Below are positions 34,960-43,862 of a stretch of 62,947 nucleotides of DNA, in pieces (the first letter of the stretch is position 1; each line of letters starts with the position of its first letter). The stretch is from JAMBLL01 sp964387145 (lineage in GTDB: Bacteria > Actinomycetota > Acidimicrobiia > Spongiisociales > UBA5794): NCBI GenBank assembly GCA_964387145.1, contig CAYLVM010000004.1:1-62947 (forward strand). The letters run 5' to 3'. The notes beneath the pieces were generated by a model, which worked only from the letters and a program-made list of their open reading frames with translations, was not told the DNA's origin and searched no databases. The translations under genes were made by a program, and so were the position numbers.

Positions 34960-36141
34960 ATGAGAGAAGCGGTCATCGTCGCGGCGGCGAGAACTCCGAT
35001 AGGCAAGGCGTACCGTGGGGCCTTCAACAACCTGGAAGCGCCCAGCCTCGGGGCCGTCCCCATCAAGGCGGCGGTGGAACGGGCCGGTGTAGAGCCCGGC
35101 GAGGTCGATGATGTCATCATCGGTTGTGCCATGCCCCAGGGAACGCAGTTCCCCAACCTCGGAAGGCTCGCAGCTCTTGCGGCGGATCTTCCAACTTCGG
35201 TGAGCGGGATGACGATCGACCGGCAGTGTTCGTCCGGGATGATGGCGATCGCGACCGCAGCCAAACAGATCATGTACGACGGGATGAACGTTGTCGTAGC
35301 CGGTGGCATCGAGTCGATCTCTCTGGCACAGAACGAGCACACCAACATGTGGCGCATGATCGATCCTGCCCTCGTCGAGAAGCACCCTTCGGCATACATG
35401 TCGATGCTCACGACTGCTGAGGTCGTCGCCGAGCGGTTCGGTATCTCGCGTGACGCCCAGGACGAGTACGCGTATCAATCACAGATGCGCACAGCAGCGG
35501 CACAGGCAGCGGGAGCCTTCGACGAGGAGATCGTGCCCGTGACCGCCAACAAGATGCTCATGAATCGCGAGACGGGGGAGGTCACCTACGAGGAGGTGAC
35601 GCTGACTCAGGACGAGGGGAACCGGCCTTCGACGACCCTCGAGGGACTTTCGAACCTGGGCGCGGTCAGCGACGGTGGAGTGATCACTGCCGGGAATGCA
35701 AGCCAGCTGTCCGATGGAGCAGCCGCGACCGTTGTGATGGAGGCCTCACTGGCAGAGGAGCGGGGTCTCGAACCGCTCGGCTACTACCGCGGTATCGCCG
35801 TTGCCGGCGTCGATCCCGACATCATGGGCATCGGCCCGGTGTACGCGGTTCCGAAACTTCTCGACAATGCCGGTCTGGCGATGGACGATATCGATCTGTG
35901 GGAGCTCAACGAGGCTTTCGCCGTCCAGGTGCTCTACTGCCGGGACGAGCTCGGCATTCCGAACGACAAGCTCAACGTCGATGGAGGAGCGATCTCGATC
36001 GGTCACCCCTACGGGATGACCGGTGCACGGATGGTCACCCATGCGCTCATCGAGGGAAAGCGTCGCGGAGCGCGCTACGTCGTCGCCACCATGTGTGTTG
36101 GTGGAGGCATGGGAGCTGCTGGTCTCTTCGAGGTCGCTTGA
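34960..36141 (+). CDS. Acetyl-CoA C-acyltransferase (thiolase)
   Basis: 393 residues. The acylated Cys is in TIDRQCSSGMMAIA (near 90). Also present are LNEAFAVQ, the His in GGAISIGHPYGMTGARM, and the C-terminal active-site Cys in CVGGGMGAAGLFE. It cleaves 3-ketoacyl-CoA to acetyl-CoA and a shorter acyl-CoA, or works in reverse. Its stop shares one base with the next start (TGATG), so the two are translationally coupled. Confidence 0.93.
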   Translation: MREAVIVAAARTPIGKAYRGAFNNLEAPSLGAVPIKAAVERAGVEPGEVDDVIIGCAMPQGTQFPNLGRLAALAADLPTSVSGMTIDRQCSSGMMAIATAAKQIMYDGMNVVVAGGIESISLAQNEHTNMWRMIDPALVEKHPSAYMSMLTTAEVVAERFGISRDAQDEYAYQSQMRTAAAQAAGAFDEEIVPVTANKMLMNRETGEVTYEEVTLTQDEGNRPSTTLEGLSNLGAVSDGGVITAGNASQLSDGAAATVVMEASLAEERGLEPLGYYRGIAVAGVDPDIMGIGPVYAVPKLLDNAGLAMDDIDLWELNEAFAVQVLYCRDELGIPNDKLNVDGGAISIGHPYGMTGARMVTHALIEGKRRGARYVVATMCVGGGMGAAGLFEVA

Positions 36142-37127
36142 TGCGAGCGATCGTCTGCTCGCGGCTCGGTACACACGCCGATCTCGAGGTTCAGGACGTT
36201 CCCGAACCCCCGCTAGCGCCCGGCTCGGTCCGTATCGCCATGGAAGCGGTCAGCCTGAACTTTCCAGATCTCTTGATGGTCCAGGGGTTGTACCAGTTCA
36301 AGGCAGAGCCGCCGTTCGTCCCCGGCGCCGAGGGAGCAGGGATCGTGCTCGAAGTGGGAGCCAACGTGGCCAACGTCGCTCCGGGCGACCGCGTGATGGC
36401 GGTGGGCCTGACCGGAGCGTTCGCAGAGCAGTGGGTGGTCGACGCTGCGTCGGTCGTGCCGCTGCCCGACAGCATCGACTTCTCGACCGGCGCGGCACTG
36501 ATGCTGACGTACGGAACCTCTTACCACGCGCTCATTCAACGAGCCGTTCTGACGCCCGATGACACGCTCCTCGTTCTCGGAGCAGCAGGTGGTGTCGGAT
36601 CGGCGGCGGTCGACATCGCCAAGGCGATCGGAGCGACGGTGATCGCTGCTGCCAGCACCGACGAGAAGCTCGACTTCTGTCGATCGATCGGGGCCGACGC
36701 CACGATCAACTACACGACCGACAGCTTCAGGGATCGTCTCAAGGAGATCACCGCGGGGCAGGGCGTCGACGTCGTCTTCGACCCCGTCGGGGGAGAGCTC
36801 TCAGAGCAGGCGCTCCGATCGATCGCATGGGCAGGACGCTACCTCGTCATCGGATTCGCTTCAGGCGACATTCCGAAGATCCCTCTGAACCTGCCACTGT
36901 TGAAGGGAGCTTCGATCGTGGGGGTCTGGTGGGGGACGTTCACCCAGCGAGAGCCCGACGTCAACAGGGAGAACACGGCTGCACTCTTCACGATGGTGGA
37001 GGATGGTCGCCTGGCTCCCCGAATCACGCGTACACTGCCGCTCGAAGAACACCGTTCGGCGTTCGACCTCCTCGCCTCACGATCGGCGACCGGCAAGGTC
37101 GTCATGACCATAGGCGCAGACGACTGA
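36141..37127 (+). CDS. Quinone oxidoreductase-like (medium-chain reductase)
   Basis: 328 residues without zinc-binding cysteines. Nucleotide-binding LGAAGGVGSAAVDIAKAIGATVIAAAS (near 148-174), an N-terminal GroES-like part (PFVPGAEGAGIVLEVG) and VFDPVGGELSEQALRS. This is the QOR branch, which reduces quinones or enoyl compounds with NADPH. In an acyl-CoA cluster, an enoyl reductase role is possible. It is convergent with the SDR at 37141, 13 bases away. Confidence 0.87.
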   Translation: MRAIVCSRLGTHADLEVQDVPEPPLAPGSVRIAMEAVSLNFPDLLMVQGLYQFKAEPPFVPGAEGAGIVLEVGANVANVAPGDRVMAVGLTGAFAEQWVVDAASVVPLPDSIDFSTGAALMLTYGTSYHALIQRAVLTPDDTLLVLGAAGGVGSAAVDIAKAIGATVIAAASTDEKLDFCRSIGADATINYTTDSFRDRLKEITAGQGVDVVFDPVGGELSEQALRSIAWAGRYLVIGFASGDIPKIPLNLPLLKGASIVGVWWGTFTQREPDVNRENTAALFTMVEDGRLAPRITRTLPLEEHRSAFDLLASRSATGKVVMTIGADD

Positions 37128-37140
37128 GGCAGGTTCGGCG

Positions 37141-37926
37141 TCAGGTTCCCGGAACGACACTCGATTGCAGCGTTTGCATCCCGGCTATCCACCTGTCGTA
37201 GTCGGTGGCTTTCCGCTGGAAGTACTCGCCGACTTCAGGGTGAGGCAGGATGAGGAAACGCTCCTCGGCGATCCCTGCGAGCACTGCGTCGGCGACGTCA
37301 TCGGTCGTGATCGCGAGGTTCCTGACCCAACCCTGCATCTCGGCGGTGTGTCCACCGAACGCTTCCAGCATTGGGGTATCGACGAACATCGGGCAGAGAC
37401 ACGACACGGCGATGCCGCGTTGACCGTACGTGACTGCGAGCCACTCGGCCAGAGCGACTGCCGCATGCTTCGTCACCGAGTACGGTGCTGCCCCGATATT
37501 CGTCAAGAGGCCTGCAGCCGATGCGGTCACCAGGATGTACCCGGATCCGCGCTCGAGCATGCCCGGAAGGGCGTGGCGGGTGGCATACACGTGGGCCATC
37601 ACGTTGACGTCCCACGTTCGCTGCCAATCCTCATTGGGGGCATCGACAGATCCATCGGTCGGGATGCCTGCGTTGAGGCAGAGCAGATCGATTGCCCCAT
37701 GAGTCCTTTCTACTTGTTCGATGACCGATCGGTTCTGTTCCTCGTCGCTGACATCGAGGAGCGCCGCTTCGCCGTTGATGGCCACTGCGACCTCCCGAGC
37801 ACGGTCGATGTCGATGTCCGCGACGATCACGGCTCCTGCGCCACTTTCGGCGAACCGTCTCGCCATGGCAGCTCCGATGCCGCTTGCGCCACCGGTGATC
37901 AAGACCACTTTGTCTCTGATGTCCAC
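37141..37926 (-). CDS. Short-chain dehydrogenase/reductase
   Basis: 261 residues. TGGASGIGAAMARRF, LNAGIPTDG, the catalytic region ILVTASAAGLL...YSVTKHAAVALAEWLA and CLCPMFVDTPML. The only minus-strand gene within the lipid cluster. It ends with a hydrophilic tail that includes a Trp-containing motif (DYDRWIAGMQ). Substrate unknown. Confidence 0.85.
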   Translation of the reverse strand: MDIRDKVVLITGGASGIGAAMARRFAESGAGAVIVADIDIDRAREVAVAINGEAALLDVSDEEQNRSVIEQVERTHGAIDLLCLNAGIPTDGSVDAPNEDWQRTWDVNVMAHVYATRHALPGMLERGSGYILVTASAAGLLTNIGAAPYSVTKHAAVALAEWLAVTYGQRGIAVSCLCPMFVDTPMLEAFGGHTAEMQGWVRNLAITTDDVADAVLAGIAEERFLILPHPEVGEYFQRKATDYDRWIAGMQTLQSSVVPGT

Positions 37927-38037
37927 GTCTCGCCTTTCATGTGCTTCGTATCCAGTTTGGCACGACGTTGCATCGACCGAGATGTGCCGTCGCTCCAGGA
38001 GGTAGGTCGTTGGTCGCGCACACCATCTCGGCAGTTG

Positions 38038-38053
38038 GTAAACTGTCGTTCAC
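38038..38053. promoter_or_regulatory. Operator-like inverted repeat before MaoC gene
   Basis: GTAAAC-TGTC-GTTCAC, two six-base arms that match at five of six positions, 18 bases before the MaoC start and in a divergent promoter region. The spacing suits a TetR-type dimer such as the regulator at 40901. Confidence 0.35.
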
Positions 38054-38071
38054 ATTCGTGGAAAGGATGAC

Positions 38072-38539
38072 ATGACTGCCGTTCCCGTTGACCAACTCGC
38101 CTCGTACGTCGGAACCGAGATCGGGCGGTCCGACTGGTTCACGATCGATCAAGAGCGCATCGACAAGTTTGCCGATGTGACGCTCGATGACCAATGGATT
38201 CACACGGACGCCGATGCGGCAACGAGAGGCCCTTTCGGCAAGACGATCGCGCACGGGTTCCTCACGCTATCGATGCTGAGCCATCTGTCGGGTGACGCCA
38301 ACGTCGTTCCCGAAGGTGCTGCCATGGTCATCAACTACGGCAGCGACAAGGTCCGCTTTCTCTCCCCGGTCACCGTCGACTCCCGGATCAGGGCCGTGTC
38401 AACGCTCAAGGCCGTCAGGGAGAAGTCCCCAGGCCAGTACCTCCTGACCTCACACGTCGTGGTGGAGATCGAAGGAGAAGAGACGCCGGCACTCGTTGCA
38501 GACGTCTTGACCCTGGCGATCGTGCCGCCCCAAACCTAG
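38072..38539 (+). CDS. MaoC-like (R)-specific enoyl-CoA hydratase
   Basis: 155 residues, a single hot-dog domain. The hydratase motif is complete: FADVTLDDQWIHTDADAATRGPFGKTIAHGFLTLSMLS, with the catalytic Asp and His. It hydrates 2-enoyl-CoA to (3R)-hydroxyacyl-CoA, which would then suit the multifunctional-type SDR at 34035. Start supported by GAAAGGA upstream of the ATG. Confidence 0.9.
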   Translation: MTAVPVDQLASYVGTEIGRSDWFTIDQERIDKFADVTLDDQWIHTDADAATRGPFGKTIAHGFLTLSMLSHLSGDANVVPEGAAMVINYGSDKVRFLSPVTVDSRIRAVSTLKAVREKSPGQYLLTSHVVVEIEGEETPALVADVLTLAIVPPQT

Positions 38540-38572
38540 ATCACCGGACAGTTCGCCATGGAGGCCCACGAA

Positions 38573-39778
38573 GTGACAGATACGACAACGGATGTGACGA
38601 CCGTCGAGACCGCCATCGAGACACTTCTTGCAGAGTATCCGCCCGATGCCACCGAACCCGGCGTCTTTTGGGGAGCACAGTTCGACGCCGGACTCGCATT
38701 CGTCGACTTCCCGGTTGGACATGGCGGCCTCGGTGTATCTCCGAAGTTCCGTGAACTGATCGCGCGAAAGCTCCCCGAGGCCGGAGCGCCGACGTGGAAC
38801 CGAACGGCGAACGTGCTCGGTATCGGGATGGGGGCGGGCGTCCTTGCAACGCATGGGACGAGTGAGCAGATGACGCGCTGGCTCCGGCCGATGTTCACGA
38901 TGGAGGAGATCTGGTGTCAGATGTTCTCAGAGCCCGGCGCCGGATCCGACATAGCGGGCCTGTCGACCCGTGCGATCCGAGACGGCGACGAATGGGTGAT
39001 CAACGGCCAGAAGGTGTGGACGACGTTGGCTCACCTCGCCAAGTGGGGGATGCTCGTGACGAGGACCGATCCAGATCAACCCAAACACAAGGGTCTCACC
39101 TACTTCATCGTCGACATGGAGTCCGACGGCGTCGAGATCCGTCCCCTGTATCAGATCACGGGCGAGGCCGAGTTCAATGAGGTGTTCTTTGATGACACCC
39201 GTATCCCCGACACGAACCGGATCGATGACGTCGGCGCGGGGTGGAGAGTCGCTATGACAACACTCATGAACGAGCGTGTCGCGATCGGGGGTAGCACGGT
39301 TCCGAGGAACTCGGGGACGATCGGCACGGCGATGGACGTGTGGCGTTCGTCGGGTTCGAGAGACCAGTCACAACGTCGAGAGCTTGCAAGACTTTGGGGA
39401 GAGATGGAGGCGTTGCGACTCACGGCGATACGCGCGACGGAGAACATGAAGGCCGGTGTTCCCGGACCGGAGGGTTCGACGGGGAAACTCGCATGGGCCG
39501 ACCTCAACAAGGAGGTCACGTCTTTCACCCTTTCGATGCTCGGCTTCGAGGGGGCAACGATCCCGGAGGGGTACACCCTCGAGGCGACGACGTACGACAC
39601 CCGTCAGGTTGAGCGGGTGATGAGCCCACAACGACAGTTCTTGCGAGCACGAGCGAACAGCATCGAGGGGGGAACGTCAGAGATCATGCGCAACATCATT
39701 GGCGAACGGGTCCTCGGGCTCCCCGGGGAGCCCCGAGTGGACAAGGACCTGCCGTGGAAGGAGGTTCCCCGTGGCTGA
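38573..39778 (+). CDS. Acyl-CoA dehydrogenase
   Basis: 401 residues from the GTG at 38573, with GGAGG eight bases upstream; the ATG at 38558 contains that site and is less likely. The FAD/substrate region is MFSEPGAGSDIAGLSTRAIRDG and INGQKVWTTLAH, and the C-terminal domain ends in EGGTSEIMRNIIGERVLGLP. It oxidises acyl-CoA to 2-enoyl-CoA with transfer of electrons to ETF. The next gene overlaps it by eight bases and encodes a second, divergent member, so the two may form a heteromer as in actinobacterial steroid degradation. Confidence 0.9.
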   Translation: MTDTTTDVTTVETAIETLLAEYPPDATEPGVFWGAQFDAGLAFVDFPVGHGGLGVSPKFRELIARKLPEAGAPTWNRTANVLGIGMGAGVLATHGTSEQMTRWLRPMFTMEEIWCQMFSEPGAGSDIAGLSTRAIRDGDEWVINGQKVWTTLAHLAKWGMLVTRTDPDQPKHKGLTYFIVDMESDGVEIRPLYQITGEAEFNEVFFDDTRIPDTNRIDDVGAGWRVAMTTLMNERVAIGGSTVPRNSGTIGTAMDVWRSSGSRDQSQRRELARLWGEMEALRLTAIRATENMKAGVPGPEGSTGKLAWADLNKEVTSFTLSMLGFEGATIPEGYTLEATTYDTRQVERVMSPQRQFLRARANSIEGGTSEIMRNIIGERVLGLPGEPRVDKDLPWKEVPRG

Positions 39779-40895
39779 CTCTGCGACGTTCATCCGCTCC
39801 GAAGAACAAGCGATGCTCGCCGCCACGGTGCGTGAGCTTCTCGAAACGAGCGCCACGCTCGACACGGTACGCGACATGTCGCTCACGAACGATGCTTTCA
39901 ACCGGGATGCGTGGAACGGCCTCGCCGGTATGGGCTTGATAGGCCTCACGGTTTCCGAGGAGTACGGAGGCGCCGGGTACGGCTTTGCGGAGATGGCTGT
40001 CGTGTTCGAGGAGCTCGGTGCAATGGTGACCCCTGTGCCGATGCTGTCATCGCTCCTGGCTGCCACAGCGATACTCGAATCCGGGACCCGCGAACAGAAG
40101 GCGGCCCTCCTGCCTCCGATAGCTTCGGGAGAGGCCGTCGGTACGCTTGCGGCGTTCGAAAGTCCACACTGTGACGGTGTGACCTCGATCGCCACGTCGG
40201 CGATACCTACCGACGGTGGATGGGAGATCTCGGGGACGAAACGTTTCGTGACAGACGCTCCCAACGCAGACCTATTCGTCGTGACGGCAAACGTGGACGG
40301 CGAGACGAGCCTCTTCGCCATCGAGCGTGGAGCCGGAGGTCTCACCGTCACGTCCACGCCGTCACTCGATCCGACCCGGCCCCTCGGGCAGATCACGTTC
40401 GAGGAGGTTCTCGTTCCCGACGATGCATATCTCGGCAGTACGCCGAACCCGAGAGCTGTTCGTCGTGCCCTTGACCTCGGCGTCGCTGCGCTTGCACAGG
40501 AACAGGTCGGTGGAGCTCAGCGTTGCCTCGAGATGGCAACTGAGTACGCAAGGACCCGCTTCCAGTTTGGGAGGGCGATCGGCTCCTTCCAGGCGATCAA
40601 GCACATGTGCGCCAACATGCTCGTCAGCGTCGAGCATGCGAGATCGGTTGCATGGCATGCAGCCCGCACGATCGACGACCCGGATGAGGCATCGATCGCC
40701 GTACCCCTTGCACGGTCCGTGTGTTCGGACGCGTATCTCTCCGTTGCCGGGGCGAACATACAGGTACACGGCGGGATCGGGTTCACGTGGGAGCACGATG
40801 CTCACCTGTACTTCAAGCGTGCGAAATCGACGTCGTTGCTCCTCGGATCGGCCGAGAGATACAGGGATCGACTCGCCGACGCGATCGGGATCTGA
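39771..40895 (+). CDS. Acyl-CoA dehydrogenase (second subunit-like)
   Basis: 374 residues from a GTG with AGGAGG six bases upstream, overlapping the previous gene at GTGGCTGA. Compared with the first, the middle region is divergent (AAFESPHCDGVTSIATSAI in place of the usual SEPxAGSD), so it may have lost part of its FAD or substrate site. The C-terminal QVHGGIGFTWEHDAHLYFKRAKS is well conserved. This pattern fits the paired acyl-CoA dehydrogenases that form mixed tetramers on steroid side chains. Confidence 0.88.
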   Translation: MADSATFIRSEEQAMLAATVRELLETSATLDTVRDMSLTNDAFNRDAWNGLAGMGLIGLTVSEEYGGAGYGFAEMAVVFEELGAMVTPVPMLSSLLAATAILESGTREQKAALLPPIASGEAVGTLAAFESPHCDGVTSIATSAIPTDGGWEISGTKRFVTDAPNADLFVVTANVDGETSLFAIERGAGGLTVTSTPSLDPTRPLGQITFEEVLVPDDAYLGSTPNPRAVRRALDLGVAALAQEQVGGAQRCLEMATEYARTRFQFGRAIGSFQAIKHMCANMLVSVEHARSVAWHAARTIDDPDEASIAVPLARSVCSDAYLSVAGANIQVHGGIGFTWEHDAHLYFKRAKSTSLLLGSAERYRDRLADAIGI

Positions 40896-40900
40896 TCGGG

Positions 40901-41503
40901 GTGAGCGAGACAGATCCGGCTGATCGTCGCGCCTCGCAAACGAAACGAGGCCATGAGCGCAAGGAGCGCATCATCGCGGTGGCGACGGACCTGTTCGATC
41001 GCCATGGGTATCACGCAACGGGGATCGATGACATCGGGGAGGCAGCCGGGATCACCGGACCGGGTGTCTACCGCCACTTCGCACGCAAAGACGACATATT
41101 GATGGAGGTCTTCGATCGGATCTGGCTGATCCTGCGAGACAGCGTCGACGCCGCGAGGGATCTTCCGCCGGGCGAGGCTCTCGACCTCATGGTTCGCACA
41201 CATGTCCAACTCGTCATCGATCACCGGGTTGCCACGACGTTGTTCCTCAAGGAGCTCCAATCGCTCCCAGAGGAGTACCGGGCGAAGGTACGACGAAACG
41301 ACGCGGTCTACCACGACGCCTGGGCGCAGGCGATCATGGGATGCAACCCACGATGCACGCTCGGTGAGGCGCGGATCGTGGCACGTTCCTGTTTCTGGGC
41401 GATCAACGCGTACGATGCGGATGCAACGAGCGATCGGCTCTCACCGACGCGGGCAGAAGAGGTGCTGACGTCGATCGCTCACGGTGTGCTCGGCGTGGTG
41501 TAG
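40901..41503 (+). CDS. TetR-family transcriptional regulator
   Basis: 200 residues from a GTG. The N-terminal helix-turn-helix domain (about 20-65) contains RIIAVATDLFDRHGYHATGIDDIGEAAGITGPGVYRHFARKDDIL. The C-terminal part is a ligand-binding helical domain with a typical TetR length. It is five bases after the acyl-CoA dehydrogenase and is the natural candidate regulator of this cluster, perhaps with an acyl-CoA ligand. Confidence 0.88.
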   Translation: MSETDPADRRASQTKRGHERKERIIAVATDLFDRHGYHATGIDDIGEAAGITGPGVYRHFARKDDILMEVFDRIWLILRDSVDAARDLPPGEALDLMVRTHVQLVIDHRVATTLFLKELQSLPEEYRAKVRRNDAVYHDAWAQAIMGCNPRCTLGEARIVARSCFWAINAYDADATSDRLSPTRAEEVLTSIAHGVLGVV

Positions 41504-41550
41504 ATACCATGTCGATGACCGCGCGACGATAGAGATAGAGGCGAACAGAC

Positions 41551-42537
41551 ATGCAGTTCGGAGCTTTCATACCGCAAGGATGGCGTCTGGACCTCGTCGG
41601 CATCGACACGTCCGATCACTGGAGCACGATGGTCGACGTGACGAAGAAGGCTGAGATCCTTGGCTTCACATCGGCATGGGTGTACGACCACTTCCACACC
41701 GTTCCGCTCCCGACACAGGAGCCCACCTATGAGGCGTGGACCCTCATGGCCGCCCTGGCGGTAGCGACCGACACGATCAGGCTCGGCCAGATGTGCACGT
41801 GTAACGGGTATCGCAGCCCTTCGTACCTCGCAAAGGTCGCTGCGTCGGTCGACGTCATCTCCAACGGCAGATTGGAGATGGGCATCGGTGGCGGTTGGTA
41901 CGAACACGAGTACAACGCGTACGGATTCCCGTTCCCCAAGCCGTCCGTACGGCTCGGTGAGCTCGATGAGGCCGTCCAGATCATGCGGATGATGTGGAGC
42001 GAAGATGAATCGTCGTTCCCAGGCAACCACTACACGATCGACGGCGCCATCTGCCAGCCGAAACCGCTCCAGGATCCCATGATCCCGATCTGGGTCGCCG
42101 GAGGCGGTGAGCGGTACACCCTGGCAACGGCTGCCAGGTACGCCGACTACACGAACTTCGGGGGGACACCCGAGTCCTTCGTCGAGAAGTCGTCGATTCT
42201 CGAGCGCCACTGTGAACGCGAGGGGAGGGAGTTCTCCTCCATCACGCGATCGTCGAACTTCAACGTCCTGATCGGTGAGAGCACCTCCAAGATCGCATCG
42301 AGAGAAGGGGAGTTGCGTGCCAGGTTCGCTGCGGTCCTCGACGATCCCGACCTCGCCATGGACCGGTTCTTCGGGGGAGTCGATGCGGTCATGGGAACTC
42401 CAGATCAGGTCATCGGGCACCTCAAGGCGTACGAGGCAGCGGGGATGGGGTACGCGATCATCTACTTCGCCGAGGCAGCCCACACGACCGAAGGCATGGA
42501 ACTGTTCGCAAGAGAGGTGATGCCAGCCTTCGCGTGA
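41551..42537 (+). CDS. Luciferase-like F420-dependent oxidoreductase
   Basis: 328 residues. Bacterial-luciferase-like barrel: MQFGAFIPQGW, SAWVYDHFHTVP, VATDTIRLGQMCTCNGYRSP, MGIGGGWYEHEYNAYGFPFP, and IPIWVAGGGERYTL. Family members use F420 or FMN; the actinobacterial context and the cofC gene favour F420. The substrate is unknown. It ends one base before the convergent isocitrate lyase stop. Confidence 0.82.
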   Translation: MQFGAFIPQGWRLDLVGIDTSDHWSTMVDVTKKAEILGFTSAWVYDHFHTVPLPTQEPTYEAWTLMAALAVATDTIRLGQMCTCNGYRSPSYLAKVAASVDVISNGRLEMGIGGGWYEHEYNAYGFPFPKPSVRLGELDEAVQIMRMMWSEDESSFPGNHYTIDGAICQPKPLQDPMIPIWVAGGGERYTLATAARYADYTNFGGTPESFVEKSSILERHCEREGREFSSITRSSNFNVLIGESTSKIASREGELRARFAAVLDDPDLAMDRFFGGVDAVMGTPDQVIGHLKAYEAAGMGYAIIYFAEAAHTTEGMELFAREVMPAFA

Positions 42538-42538
42538 G

Positions 42539-43840
42539 CTACTCCTCGCCGTCGTAGAACTGAGCTGCTTCTGTCGAGCCTTCGAGGGCGAGCGTCGATG
42601 AGGATCCACCCGAGATGACCTGGCTGACCTGATCGAAGTACCCTGCGCCGACCTCGCGCTGGTGCCGTGTCGCCGTATAGCCGACCGCCTCCATGGCGAA
42701 CTCGGCCTCCTGGAGTTCCACATACGCTTCCATTCCTCGTTCGGTGTAGCCCCTCGCGAGGTCGAACATCGTGGCGTTGAGGGCATGGAAACCGGCAAGG
42801 GTGATGAACTGGAACCGGTAACCCATCGTACCGAGCTCCTTCTGGAACGTCGCGATAGCGGCGTCGTCGAGGTGCCGCTTCCAGTTGAACGAGGGTGAGC
42901 AGTTGTAGGCGAGCATCTTGTCCGGGTAGCGGTCGTGGATCGCATCGGCGAATGTGGCTGCCTCATCGAGATCGGGTGTCGACGTCTCACACCAGATGAG
43001 ATCCGCATACGGCGCGTAGGCGAGACCTCGAGAGATGGCTGCGTCCATGCCGTTGCGGATCGTGTAGAACCCTTCGGCAGTCCGCTCACCGGTCGTGAAC
43101 TCCCTGTCCCGCTCGTCGACATCGGTCGTCAAGAGGTTCGCGCCGAGCGAGTCGGTCCTGGCGATGACGAGTGTCGGTGTCCCCATCACGTCGGCAGCGA
43201 GGCGCGCCGATTTGAGCGTCCTGACATGTTGCGCCGTAGGGATCAACACCTTCCCACCCATGTGCCCACACTTCTTCTCGGAGGACAGCTGATCTTCGAG
43301 ATGAACGGCGGCCGCTCCAGCGTCGATGAACGCCTTGGTCAGCTCGAAGACGTTGAGAGCACCTCCGAAGCCGGACTCGGCGTCGGCGACGATCGGGACC
43401 AGCCACTCGCGAGAGCCGTCACCCTCCGACCACTCGATCTGATCTGCTCGTCTGAGCGCATTGTTGATCCTCCGAACGAGCTCCGGAGCAGAGTTCGCCG
43501 GGTACAACGACTGATCGGGGTACACCGACCCGGCGAGGTTCGCATCTGCTGCCACCTGCCAGCCCGAGAGATAGATGGCATGGAGTCCCGCCCGGACCAT
43601 CTGGACCGCCTGGCCACCGGTCATCGCTCCAAGGGCGTTGACGTACTCGTCTCTGTTCAGGAGATCCCACAGCTTGTTGGCCATCGCCGAAGCGACCGTG
43701 TGCTCCTCCACGAAGGACCCCTGAAGCCTGACGACATCGGCTGGCGTGTAGTCGCGTTCGACCCCGTCCCAACGTGGGTTGGTGTCCCAGTCATGGCGGA
43801 TCGTGGCCGCCCGGGTTGCGATGATGTCTTCGTTCGTCAT
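42539..43840 (-). CDS. aceA: Isocitrate lyase
   Basis: 433 residues, the length of the short actinobacterial form. The catalytic SSEKKCGHMGGKVLIP loop, the metal-binding VADAESGFGG and ARTDSLGANLL, and the SPSFNWKRHL segment are all present. It cleaves isocitrate to succinate and glyoxylate. The ATG at 43840 has GGGAG upstream; the frame further up belongs to malate synthase antisense. It follows malate synthase by 22 bases, so the shunt is one operon. Confidence 0.96.
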   Translation of the reverse strand: MTNEDIIATRAATIRHDWDTNPRWDGVERDYTPADVVRLQGSFVEEHTVASAMANKLWDLLNRDEYVNALGAMTGGQAVQMVRAGLHAIYLSGWQVAADANLAGSVYPDQSLYPANSAPELVRRINNALRRADQIEWSEGDGSREWLVPIVADAESGFGGALNVFELTKAFIDAGAAAVHLEDQLSSEKKCGHMGGKVLIPTAQHVRTLKSARLAADVMGTPTLVIARTDSLGANLLTTDVDERDREFTTGERTAEGFYTIRNGMDAAISRGLAYAPYADLIWCETSTPDLDEAATFADAIHDRYPDKMLAYNCSPSFNWKRHLDDAAIATFQKELGTMGYRFQFITLAGFHALNATMFDLARGYTERGMEAYVELQEAEFAMEAVGYTATRHQREVGAGYFDQVSQVISGGSSSTLALEGSTEAAQFYDGEE

Positions 43841-43862
43841 TGTCACTCCCGTGGTGTCGTTG

